NCBI GenBank assembly: GCA_029339195.1
Contig: JAPTJF010000703.1
Coordinates: 1 to 19,913, forward strand
From: Micractinium sp. NFX-FRZ
Lineage: Eukaryota > Chlorophyta > Trebouxiophyceae > Chlorellales > Chlorellaceae
Direction of reading: 5' to 3'
DNA: 19,913 nt
How positions within the stretch are numbered: position 1 is the stretch's first letter; every line of letters starts with the position of its first letter. Below are positions 9,001 through 16,066 of the stretch, piece by piece. The notes beneath the pieces are model-generated. The model was not told the origin of the DNA, did no database searches, and was given only the letters and a program-made list of their open reading frames with translations. A program made the position numbers and the translations under genes.

Positions 9001-9245
9001 CTGCCAGCCAATCAGGCCGTTGGCAGTGAGGTACTGCTCCCAGTTTGTGAGGGCATCCCGCTGCGCCAGCAGCGCGTTCACTGCAGAGGGGAAGCAGTGG
9101 AGTGCAGATGCCTTCATACGTATACGCGCCCACAGCAGGCAGGCAGGCAGCCGCTCGGCTCACCTTCGGCCTGCGAGGCGGCGGCAGCGCGGCCCGCCGC
9201 CAAGGCCAGCCAGAGGAGGGTAACGACTGCCAGAAGGGCTCGCAT
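1..9245 (-). CDS. LRR + RCC1/crinkly-like repeat receptor kinase (TKL type), 3' end outside window
   Basis: This is a 22-exon gene whose product should sit in the plasma membrane, bind an unknown ligand outside and phosphorylate Ser/Thr inside. Exons on the minus strand: 9245-9164, 9080-8924, 8799-8561, 8401-8321, 8188-8108, 7976-7896, 7769-7689, 7570-7490, 7389-7310 (damaged), 5933-5876, 5764-4587, 4427-4260, 4156-3941, 3787-2929, 2721-2425, 2165-2030, 1785-1701, 1370-1273, 911-834, 578-552, 337-254, 24-1. All introns are GT-AG and phases match at every join except exon 9. The 2929/2721 join is the least certain because 2713 is another acceptor. About 1,424 codons lie in the window. Order: signal peptide 1-24, LRR N-cap 28-80, LRRs to about 405, seven CWG repeats 457-875, membrane span about 917-938, Ser/Pro-rich juxtamembrane, kinase from about 1247. 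The ATG at 9245 is chosen because a clean signal peptide follows. As sequenced, exon 9 would truncate the protein unless skipped. Confidence 0.85.
112..160. repeat. 17-bp tandem repeat, nearly three copies
   Basis: CATGCACTGTTGCCCGG is repeated head to tail at 112, 129 and 146 (last copy diverges at the end), inside the intron between kinase exons 21 and 22. Confidence 0.85.
176..236. repeat. CCCAC/CCCAG low-complexity tract
   Basis: Simple C-rich run of CCCAC and CCCAG units in the same intron as the 17-bp repeat. On the transcribed minus strand it is G/T-rich. No coding content. Confidence 0.75.
552..578 (-). other. 27-nt microexon in kinase domain (LVDEAWRVK)
   Basis: Nine codons between CTGCAG (acceptor ending at 579) and donor GTGAGC (551), phase 0 on both sides. 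It supplies LVDEAWRVK between HRDVKSPNL (exon 19, ends 834) and VCDFNLS (exon 21, starts 337), which is exactly the stretch a kinase needs between the catalytic loop and the DFx motif. An automatic gene caller could easily miss it. Confidence 0.85.
1078..1111. repeat. Perfect 15-bp hairpin with 4-nt loop in kinase intron
   Basis: Left arm 1078-1092 (TATCTTCTTCCTACA) and right arm 1097-1111 are exact reverse complements around the loop TATC. It lies in the 361-nt intron between exons 18 and 19, in a patch less GC-rich than its surroundings. It could be a remnant of a small inverted-repeat element or an RNA hairpin in the pre-mRNA. There is no evidence for a specific role. Confidence 0.8.
2251..2282. 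repeat. AAGC/AAAC tetranucleotide repeat in intron 15
   Basis: Eight tetranucleotide units of AAAC and AAGC. On the gene strand this is a T/G/C tract (GCTT, GTTT) upstream of exon 16. Confidence 0.85.
2569..2602 (-). repeat. Internal echo of receptor-kinase exon 15 start
   Basis: On the minus strand, CAGCTCTACAG, ACGAAGGCAGCAATGACGAG and CAGCTG repeat the exon's own entry, CAGCTCTGCAG, GCAGCAATGCTGAC and CAGCTG (2724-2695 region). The protein shows it as GSNADQL and GSNDEQL. Here the copy lies within the exon rather than in the intron. Confidence 0.55.
2826..2854. repeat. AAGC/AAAC tetranucleotide repeat in intron 14
   Basis: Second, shorter tract of the same CAAGCAAA-type units, in the intron just before exon 15. 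The two neighbouring introns share the same simple repeat. Confidence 0.8.
3750..5420 (-). other. Seven RCC1/crinkly-like CWG repeats (ectodomain propeller)
   Basis: Exons 11-14 encode seven units, each a Cys about 10-20 residues before a C-W-G or close variant: CAFNATGDVWCWG; ICATATTPGIYCWGSGRNG; ACASG..HVCWGLDTYGALGNG; CCTDM..MKCWGANNHLQLG; ACCALG..AYCWGDAF; ACGVNRLTGYVECW; LCAQHEETGYIYCLG..NNTFGQLG. This matches the RCC1_2 pattern, in which each unit forms one blade. Seven units is also the number in the land-plant CRINKLY4 ectodomain. Three units are completed across splice joins (4587/4427, 4260/4156, 3941/3787), which supports the exon model. The last two have CWT and CLG instead of CWG. 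Likely role: ligand or peptide binding outside the cell. Confidence 0.8.
6096..6133 (+). repeat. Left terminal inverted repeat
   Basis: Begins TGTAAGGCCGCCGCGCCTGG and continues through a T-run to GTTTTGGCAAC. It pairs with 7216-7253, with mismatches at arm positions 4, 12 and 23 or close to them. CT-rich sequence follows on the inner side. Confidence 0.8.
7216..7253 (-). repeat. Right terminal inverted repeat
   Basis: Read on the minus strand it begins TGTTAGGCCGCTGCGCCTGG and ends TTGTTTTGGCAAC, the inverted partner of 6096-6133. Just inside it, on the plus strand, is another CT-rich run (7183-7203) similar in direct orientation to the one inside the left arm. Confidence 0.8.
7310..7389 (-). 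other. LRR exon 9 with 1-nt deletion and in-frame stop
   Basis: The acceptor (CCCACAG), donor (CAG|GTGTGA) and content match the neighbouring LRR exons (GTVPSAWCQTGWFPKL, then TDLNLEG), but the exon is 80 nt rather than 81. Where the siblings read N-Q-L-T, one base is missing after the GGG codon, which produces TAA at 7315-7313. Either this is a sequencing or assembly error near 7316-7322, or the exon is a decayed copy. Exon 8 ends and exon 10 begins in phase 1, so skipping this exon would keep the receptor in frame. Confidence 0.75.
8561..9245 (-). other. Receptor kinase exons 1-3: signal peptide, LRR N-cap, first LRRs
   Basis: Exon 1 (9245-9164) encodes MRALLAVVTLLWLALAAG and an Ala-rich cleavage region, a typical secretory signal. 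Exon 2 (9080-8924) encodes the plant LRRNT_2 pattern: an ALLAQRDAL helix, then DPCGEHEAGWAGVTC with paired cysteines and the WxGVxC hallmark. Exon 3 (8799-8561) adds a Cys-containing spacer and two LRRs (LQILDLSNHLVSGALPQEWG, then LELAYLDGNQLTG). Phases are 1 after exon 1, 2 after exon 2 and 1 after exon 3. The donor of exon 2 is GTAAGT. This part should be extracellular. Confidence 0.85.
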
Positions 9246-10256
9246 GCCACAGCGCGGCACGGTGATCAAATTATATACACCTGCAAACCGGTCATGCTTG
9301 GTGGAGTTAGATTCTGGGCGCAGGCAGCGCACTCCGAAGGCCTGCAAGGCAGTGCGCCGCTAAGCAGTGGCGGGCTGGCGCCAGGTCCAGAATGGGTGCG
9401 GGAACCGCGGCGCAGACCAAGGGCGCTGCGCCTCTTACCTCCGGCAGCTGGCCGCCGTGCCGATCACTCTACAAGCGCACCGCCAGGCGCCCAGGCCCAA
9501 GTCGCGGCCGTCCGGAGGCAGGGCCGCAAGGCCTTCAGGCTCCTGCGTGCCGCTGCAATCGTGACACGCCCTGATAATACTTCCCAGACGGTGCGGGGGG
9601 GAGTTTCGGCATGCCTGGGGTGGTTGCCTTCTGGCGGGACAACTGAGGGGTGTACTGCTGCAGCCTGCTGCCAAGCATGCAGGCGTGGGACCCAATGCCA
9701 CCTCCTCTACACCCTGTTGGTTTCTATGCCAGAGGGCTTGAGAGGCTGGTGCACGCAACCTCAAGTCGTGATTTCTTAATGCTCTGAGATAATGAACTGC
9801 CTGCCCTCGACCCCCCTTTGCCAGTGTGCGCGGTGTGCCGCCCCGCCTCGCCAACGCCGCAAGCGCCAGCAACCTCTGCCTCATGCTGCAAGGAGGGTGG
9901 CAGCTGCTCCGGGGCGGGTGAGGAAGCAGTTTCGGGACAACGTGCATGGGTGCTGTTGTGCCCCTCTGCTGTTTCAGATGCGCACATGAACACCAAACAA
10001 GGCACACAGGACCACAAGGTACACTGAGCCCAGGGTCTGCTCAGCATCCGCATTCTGACCTGCACAGCCTCGGTGCGGCTATCAGGCAAGTACACGACTG
10101 ACTGCTGCTGCACACAAATTCCCAGGCTTGAGCAGTAGGCACGGTTGAGCCGGTGCATTTGTCGACCGGTGGCGGCGCCTCCGCCACGCTGGCGGCAGGG
10201 CTGTGGCCAGTGGAATCGGCTGCTCTGCGGCCGCTGTCGCTGCTCACAGCGCAGCC
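9246..10256. other. Divergent intergenic spacer (1.0 kb)
   Basis: Lies between the start of the receptor kinase (leftward) and of the permease (rightward), so it should hold both promoters. The only core-promoter-like element I see is the TATATAA near 9271 on the minus strand. The permease side is GC-rich without a TATA box, with small inverted repeats at 10150-10194 (for example CCGCCA-CGC-TGGCGG). Open stretches on either strand here show no recognisable protein features. No RNA gene seen. Confidence 0.6.
9271..9277 (-). promoter_or_regulatory. Possible TATA box of the receptor kinase gene
   Basis: On the minus strand this reads TATATAA inside an AT-rich island (about 9267-9278) of otherwise GC-rich DNA. 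It lies only 26 nt upstream of the ATG at 9245, so a start site 25-30 nt downstream would leave almost no 5' leader. It may be a true core promoter with a very short leader, or a chance AT patch. Confidence 0.35.
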
Positions 10257-13200
10257 ATGGAGCTCGACCTGAAGTTCTCAGATGACGCGGAAACCTCTCC
10301 CTACGGCAGGGAACTCACGCGGCTCACGGGGGAGCGGCCTGTGGCTTCGTTCGAAGTAGAGACCGCGGAACACCTGCCGCGAGGTGCGGCGTGCTGTCAC
10401 CATCCGCCGCCCATCCGCTGCGGCCGGCCGGCCGCCGCCGCCGCCGCTGCTTCCCGCTGCCGCCGCTGCCGCCGCACGCCGCACCTGGCAGGAAAGCACG
10501 TGGACGTTCCAACTTCTGCCTTGCTTGGGTGCACCAATCTGTTGCACGCCACTCCTGAGTGTTCCCCAGCCGCCAGCAGCCAGCCAGATGCTTGGCCCAG
10601 CAGCCAGCCAGCTTGTGGCGCCAATCATACCCTCGCTGCGGCGGCACAGCCACTACAAGCGTGACCGCCCTCTGCAACCGCTCCTCCCCGCCTCCAGCGC
10701 TCCTCACGCCTCCCAACCCCCGCCTGCTACAGCCAGCTGGCACCATGCCGCCTTCCACACCGTGACGGCCGTCGTGGGCGCTGGAGTGCTGGGCCTGCCG
10801 CACGCCTTCTCGTTCCTTGGCTGGTGAGAGCAGGGCACTCGTGCCCACTGTGCGGCGTGCGGAATGTGTCATTACAGGGTCGTATGGCGCACCAGAAGGC
10901 GCAGTACGCAGCGCCTGGGCAGGACGCGGCAGCACCCATACAGTACGGGGTGCCCCGCCGGCGCCGCCGCTGCCCGTCGGCGTCGCCGCCCTGCGCCCCA
11001 CCCCGCACCGGCCGCCCCGCCCCCCGCCTGTTACGCAGGCCCGCCGGCCTGCTGCTGCTCACGGTGCTGTGCGGGTTCAGCATCTACACGAGCTACCTGC
11101 TGGCGGCGCTGCATGAGGCGCCCAATGGCGAGCGGCTCAACACGTATCGGGAGATGGGGGAGGCGATATTGGGTGAGCTGGCGGGTGGGTCTCGGAGGGT
11201 GGGCCCCAGCAGGTCACAGAAGAGACAAGTTGTTTGTGGTTGCAAGGGCACCGTGGTTTGTGGCTGCGTGTTACCGTGGCGTCCCATCGGTTGTGCATGT
11301 CGCAGGCCCCGCAGGGGCCGGCTGCCAGTGGCCAGCATGCAGCACCCACCTTGATGATGGGGCCCAGCAAGGCATCCATGTTGCTCCACGCTTCTCCCTG
11401 CACCCTCTTCATCCCCTCCCCGCCCGCCACAGGCCCCCGCAAGGGCCGGCTGCTGGTGGCGGGCGTGCAATACACCCTGATGGTGGGCCTGTGCATCACG
11501 TACAGCGTCACAGCGGGGCAGAGCCTCAAGGGCATGGCCAGCGACCAGTGCAGCGGCAAGGATTGCCAGGAGGTGAGCGGGCACTGGCCGGCGTGTGGGC
11601 TGCCAGGGGTTAGAGTGCAGGGATTGGGCGCTGGCGAGAGTGTGAGAGAGGGTGTGAGACACCCTTTGGCGCTTGCGAGGGAGCTTGTGAGGGCGTGGGC
11701 TGCCAGGGGGTACAGTGCATGGAGTGGAGGCGCAGCGCTGGCGGCTGGCACTGGCAGGTGGCCGGGCGGAGCGGCCCACGCTGCGCTGCGCTGCTGACCT
11801 GGGCTGCTGCTGCACGCTGCGCTGTGCTGCGCTGTGCCGACCACGCCGTGCTGCCCGGGCTGCGCCACGCCTGCAGGGCATCAGCGGCTGGATCGTGCTG
11901 TTTGGCGGCGTGCAGCTGCTGCTGAGCCAGGTGCCAGACTTCCACTCGCTCTGGTGAGGCATGCCCGGGCACGCTCGTGTGGTTGTGTGCTTTGTAGCAG
12001 CTGCAAGCCAGCTGTGCGTGCAGCGGGGGGGATGGCGAGCAAGGCGGGGTCTTGGTGGCCGAGGCCGGCTTGTGTGCCGCCATGTGGCAGCTCGTCTGCA
12101 GTGTGGCGCCGCTGTGCAGGGGAGTGGCGGTCGCTGTGAATAAATGGTGCACGCCGCATACCCGGGGGCTGCTTGCAGCGCGCCGGCTTGAGCTGCCCCT
12201 TTGTTCTTCTGCCTTCGCTGGCCCATCCAAGCTGGCTGTCCCAGCCATGTGCCCTCTCGATTTGCATGCCATTGCTTGGCACGGTGCCCCAATTGAGCAA
12301 TGAGCGTGGTGTGCGCCTCTCACGACACCTGTCCGTCACTCACCTGCCTCCCCTTCCCTGCCCACTTCTACCTGCCCTTCTCAAAACTTCTGCCCCTACC
12401 ACCCCCACCTGCCCCTCCCCTTCCCTCTCTGCCAGGTGGATCTCCCTGCTGTGCGCCCTCATGAGCTGCATGCTGTGGTTTCGTAGGCTCCCCCTGGCAG
12501 AGTGATCAACGAGCATGGCCCGCGCCTCTTACACCTCCTGCCCCCCCTTCACCTTCCCCTTGTCCCTGCCAGGTGGATCTCCCTGCTGGGAGCGCTCATG
12601 AGCTGCGGCTACTGCGGCATCGCCATCGTGATGAGCATAGTGAGCGCACGGGGCAACCCGGCCCCCAGCTATTCGCAGGCGCACCTCTCCAAGGCGGACT
12701 TCGTGTTTGGGGTGTTCAACGCGCTTGGGGGCGTGGCATTCACGTTTGGAGGTGGGCGAGGGGAGGGGAGCGGGGAGGGGGAGCGGGGAGGTGGGAGGGG
12801 ATCCGAGGGGTGGGGAGCTCGCATCTGGAGGCATGGCCTACGCGTTTGGAGGTGGGCGTGGGGAGGGGAAGGGGAGGAGGGAGGGGCGCGGAGCTCGCAT
12901 TTTGGGGGCGTGCCCTTCACCTGTGGAGGAGGGCGAGGGGAGTGGGGAGGGGAGGGGCGTGCGCATGTGGGGGGCCGGTGGCCTTCACATGTGCAGGGCA
13001 GGGCGGGGAGTGGCGCTCACGTTGGGTGGTGAGAAGCAGGCGGATGCTTGTGTGGGGCTACTCCTTACTGCACTCCTCATAATCTGGCCTTCATTTTGGG
13101 CGCGTGCCTCCTCGCCTCCCGGCCGACCCGTCACCCCCATGCCCCTCGCACCCTGCCCCTGCCCCACACCCCTGCATCTGCCCTCCATCCCCCCCACCCG

Positions 13201-15130
13201 CAGGCCAGGCGGTTTTGCCCGAAATCCAGGCCACTCTGGCACGGCCGCCAGCCACGTTGCAGACTATGATGCGAGGGGTGGCCATCTCCTATGTTGTGGT
13301 CATTCTTGCCTACTTTGGGGTGGCGGTGACTGGGTACGCAGCATTCGGGGCCGGCGTCAGCTCAGGTGCGGGGCAGGCAGCGGGGGGTGCGGGGCGAGGC
13401 GGGGCAACGTGTGCTGCCATGGGGCGTCGCGTAATGCGGCACAGTGCGGCGTGCCTTTGCAAGGCGGGCTGCGCCCACGACGCCTCTTGCCTGCCTACAT
13501 GCCTGCCCGCCTGCTTGCCCGCCGCCTGCCTGCCTGCCCGCCCGCACGCCTGCCTGCCCGCCCGCACGCCTGCCCGCCCGCCCGCCACCCGCCCGTCCGC
13601 CCGCATGTTCAGGAAGGACAACGCGTCATGCTGCTCCCACCCGCTGCAGACGTGCTCCTGAGCATCACGGAGCCATCGGGCGTGATGGCGGCTGCCAACT
13701 TGATGGTGGTGCTGCACGTGGCAGCAGCCTGGCAGGTGGGCACTGCCGGGGGGGCAGGTTGGGCGTGTGCGCTTTGCACGTAGGGGCAGCCGGGAAGCTA
13801 AGTTCCCTGCATCCATGCAGGACGCTGTGCTGTGCACATTCTGTGCTGCCCTGCAACTGCTGCCATCCCCTGCTGCTGCCAAGGCCTCTTTTGTTTTCAG
13901 TGCCAATGGGGTGTGGTGCTGCATGCGGCGGCAGCCTGGCAGCTGCGGCTGTACGCCCATGCGCTACTCTGCGTGCTGCCAACGCCAGTCCCACCGCCGC
14001 TGCTGCCACTGCCTCCAATGCCTGCCGCCGCTGCTGCCGCTGCTGCCACTGCCTGCCACTGCCTGCCGCCGCTGCCGCCTCTACTGCCGGCGCCGCCGCT
14101 GCGCCTGGCACTCCGGCTGTCCGGCACCGGTTGCACACACCCACACTGCATGCTCCCTGCTCCATCATGTCAATCCCTGCCCAGCACCCCCCCCACCCTG
14201 CTTCCTCCACCCACCCAACCTAAACCCCAGGTCTTTGCCATGCCCATCTTTGACGCCGCCGAGACGGCGGTTCGCCGCGCGATGCGCAACCCGCCGCGCG
14301 CCCTCACGCTGCGCCTGCTGCTGCGCTCCGCCTACGTGGCAGGCGTCACCCTGGTGGCCTGCCTGCTGCCCTTCTTCGGCGAGCTGATGTGAGTGCCTGC
14401 TGCCCTCCCTCGGCAAGCTGGTGTGAGTGCGTGTGCCGTGGCCATGAGCTTGTCGATGACCCCGCTCTACCTATTGTAGCAGGATGCATGTGCTGCTGCC
14501 CTTCCTGCCCTTCTTCGGCGAGCTCTTGTGGGTGCCCTCCTCGGAATCCGCCGTCACATGAAACCAAGCTGTCTGACCTGCCGCTCGCCATGCTCTCTGT
14601 TGGAGCCGACTACAAGCCATCCACCATTTCAAATGCATGCCACCAGCCCGCCTCGATGCGCCACACTCAGATCCTCCTCCCAGCCTTCTGCCCATCACCT
14701 GCGCCCCGCTGCCCCGTCCCCCATCACCTGTCCTGCACCTCCCTTCAACTGCCCCTCGCCCTCTCCTAGCTGCGCCCTTGCCTTTTCCCAACTGCGGCCT
14801 GCAGGAGCCTGGCACTGTCCAGTGGCCCCATGCCCACCACCGGCCGCCGTGCTGCCGCCCCAGTCACCCTGCCTGCCACCTTCACCCTGCCCCCGCCCCC
14901 AACTGCGCCGCTTGCCCTGCAGGGGCCTGATCTCCTCCATCGGCCTCATGCCCATCACCTTCATCCTGCCCCCAATCATGTGGATCCGGGCGCGGCGCCC
15001 CGTCGGCGCTGAGCTGGCGCTCAACGTCACCATCGCCGTCGTCTGCGGCATCATCGCCCTGCTCTCGTTCGTAGGCAGCGCACGCAACCTGGCGGTCCTG
15101 GCGAGCGATTTCAACGTATGGGCGGATTGA
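10257..15130 (+). CDS. Amino acid permease, AAAP family (AAP/LHT-like)
   Basis: Ten exons encode a complete 453-residue membrane transporter, the usual size for plant amino acid/auxin permeases, which import amino acids with protons. Exons: 10257-10383, 10733-10823, 11039-11172, 11433-11572, 11877-11953, 12573-12751, 13204-13365, 13650-13735, 14231-14388, 14923-15130. All are GT-AG with consistent phases, ending GCG GAT TGA. Family hallmarks: [20 protein letters not shown] in TM1, [48 protein letters not shown] and the final [16 protein letters not shown] count eleven membrane spans at about 50-72, 76-97, 124-144, 168-184, 192-213, 233-250, 273-297, 315-337, 365-385, 389-406 and 415-436, with a cytosolic acidic N-terminus. 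The start is supported by the strong context GCAGCCATGG. Substrate cannot be told. No TGTAA poly(A) signal is seen close downstream. Several introns carry copies of neighbouring exon edges. Confidence 0.93.
10421..10485. repeat. GCC/GCT triplet-rich tract in permease intron 1
   Basis: GGCC and CCG/CTG triplet runs within intron 1 (10384-10732). Simple repeat, not coding in the permease frame. Confidence 0.7.
11301..11345 (+). repeat. Echo of permease exon 4 start with decoy acceptor
   Basis: CGCAG then GCCCCGCAGGGGCCGGCTGC... in intron 3 resembles the true exon 4 start at 11433 (GCCCCCGCAAGGGCCGGCTG...). About 32 of 41 positions match with one gap. It copies the intron end, the CAG and the first ~40 exon bases. 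The missing base would shift the frame if the decoy acceptor were used. Confidence 0.65.
12298..12470 (+). repeat. Echo of permease exon 6 start (duplicated leader, acceptor and exon edge)
   Basis: 12431-12470 matches 12568-12607 at 36 of 40 positions, covering GCCAG and GTGGATCTCCCTGCTG plus CTCATGAGCTGC. The true exon starts at 12573; the decoy would start at 12436. Upstream, 12298-12331 resembles 12507-12540 (25 of 34), so intron leader, pyrimidine tract and exon edge were duplicated together. Read in frame, the decoy gives [20 protein letters not shown] and then a stop at 12503-12505. Confidence 0.85.
12731..13037 (+). repeat. Minisatellite made from permease exon 6 end and its donor
   Basis: The true exon end and donor (12731-12768; exon ends 12751, donor GTGGGC) are followed inside the intron by degenerate copies at 12831-12868, 12908-12946 and 12977-13013, and perhaps one from 13009. 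The first copy repeats GCATGGCCTACGCGTTTGG then AGGTGGGCG, including a donor-like AG|GTGGGC. Spacings are 100, 77 and 69 bp. The spacers (GAGCTCGCAT...) repeat too. The tract is G-rich on the coding strand. Confidence 0.8.
13487..13604. repeat. GCCT/GCCC tetranucleotide tract in permease intron 7
   Basis: About 118 bp of GCCTGCCT and GCCCGCCC units shortly before the acceptor of exon 8 (13650). C-rich on the coding strand, and may serve as an extended pyrimidine-rich region. Confidence 0.85.
13901..13965 (+). repeat. Echo of permease exon 8 end inside intron 8
   Basis: TTTTGTTTTCAG (a good acceptor-like site ending at 13900) is followed by TGCCAATGGGGTGTGGTGCTG and then CGGCAGCCTGGCAG, resembling exon 8 at 13692-13735. 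In one frame it reads [17 protein letters not shown], compared with the permease [15 protein letters not shown], so similarity seems to continue past the point where the real exon is now interrupted by the intron. Confidence 0.6.
13984..14100. repeat. GCC/GCT triplet tract in permease intron 8
   Basis: Imperfect runs of CTGCCACTGCCT and GCCGCTGCTGCC between the exon 8 echo and the true acceptor at 14230. No coding signal in the permease frame. Confidence 0.75.
14361..14536 (+). repeat. Three copies of permease exon 9 end plus donor
   Basis: The true exon end is CTGCCCTTCTTCGGCGAGCT then GAT|GTGAGT at 14388/14389. A second copy at 14395-14431 reads CTGCCCTCCCTCGGCAAGCT then GGTGTGAGTG, and a third at about 14500-14536 reads CTGCCCTTCTTCGGCGAGCT then CTTGTGGGTG. 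All three carry a GTGAGT or GTGGGT donor-like site. The intron runs on to the acceptor at 14922. Confidence 0.85.
14791..14872 (+). repeat. Echo of permease exon 10 start with decoy acceptor
   Basis: CCCAACTGCG, GCCTGCAG and GAGCCTG...CCCCATGCCCACCACC...CTGCCGCCCCAGTC (decoy exon start 14805) parallel the true CCCAACTGCG, GCCCTGCAG and GGGCCTG...CTCATGCCCATCACC...CTGCCCCCAATC (exon start 14923). Roughly 26 of the first 37 exon-side positions match. Older or more diverged than the exon 6 echo. Confidence 0.6.
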
Positions 15131-16066
15131 GCGGCGTGCCTGCGTCCCCCGCCGCCTGCAATGAGCAGCATGAAGCTGCGCTGCCTGCTGTGAAGACCTA
15201 GGGCGGGCCCCAGCGTGTGCGCTGGTACGGATCGCGCGTGCCGCCCGCGTGCCAACCCTATTCTGTCATTGTATTCGAAATGTACCTGAAAATCGAACTG
15301 CCAATTTTATGCAACCCTGTCTTCGTGTCCCCGCTCTCACCTGACACTGCCCCCGCTGCTCCGTTCCGTGCATCACTGCTCCTCCCCCCGCTCACCCTCA
15401 ACGCGGTAAGCCCTGCCAATGCCAGCACTGCAACCAAGCAACTCTGAAACACAGTGAGATCAAGCATTTACGTAAGGTTTAGTAGTTCTTGAAGGCGCAG
15501 GTGCGAGCCTCTGCGAGGCGACCTGGGATCCAGTCGTGTGTTGCCACTGCTGCACAAAGCCTGACCGGGCGGGCGCCCTGCGGCGGCGGCGGGTGGGGTG
15601 GGGTGGCCACCCTCCAGTGTTCCGCCTACACCCCGCCCTGCCGCACTGCAATTTGTTTCAAGAACGAGGTCTCCAGTCTGAATAGCGTGTGCATGGGCGG
15701 CATGCGCAGGGAGACGTGAATGTGTCTCAAGCGGGGACGGCCCGTGCCACCGCACGACAGCAGGCGCCACCCCAGCGAGGCAAAGCATCCCGGCCCCCCC
15801 TAGCCATTGCCCGCAACGGCAGCCGGCCCTCATACCTCCAGAGCACACAGCCCAGCTCCCCTGGCAATTGGGCCACACGCAGGACACCGCAGAGCTGCAG
15901 CGCTGGTAGAGGCCTACAAAGTTCTTGAGCTGTTGTGAACCAATCACCCGGGGAGCGAGCCTCCCAGGTAGGCGCAGGGCGGCTCTGGTCCGGCCAGGCC
16001 GCGGGACAACCCGCCTTCCGCCCGCCGTATGGCTCACTACCCCTCATTTCTGGCCATGCAGGCTCC
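15131..16066. other. Intergenic spacer between permease and secreted protein genes
   Basis: Holds the permease 3' flank and the promoter of the next gene. No canonical algal TGTAA signal is visible; TGTATT near 15269 and TGTACC near 15282 are the nearest look-alikes in a short AT-richer patch. A small hairpin lies at 15498-15525. An open minus-strand stretch at 15468-16037 shows no recognisable domain. No RNA gene seen. Confidence 0.6.
15498..15525. repeat. Short hairpin in spacer
   Basis: CAGGT and ACCTG form an outer stem and GCCTC-TGC-GAGGC an inner stem, with a 4-nt bulge on one side and one base on the other. In GC-rich DNA it could be chance. Confidence 0.4.

Noticed and set aside
9435..10007. 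190-codon minus-strand open stretch in the divergent spacer
   Set aside because: No domain, no supporting codon pattern, and it lies where both promoters should be.
11093..12292. 399-codon open stretch on the minus strand opposite the permease
   Set aside because: It overlaps three real permease exons and their introns, has low-complexity composition typical of GC-rich antisense frames, and shows no domain.
15468..16037. 189-codon minus-strand open stretch in the spacer
   Set aside because: No recognisable domain; GC-rich DNA gives such stretches by chance.
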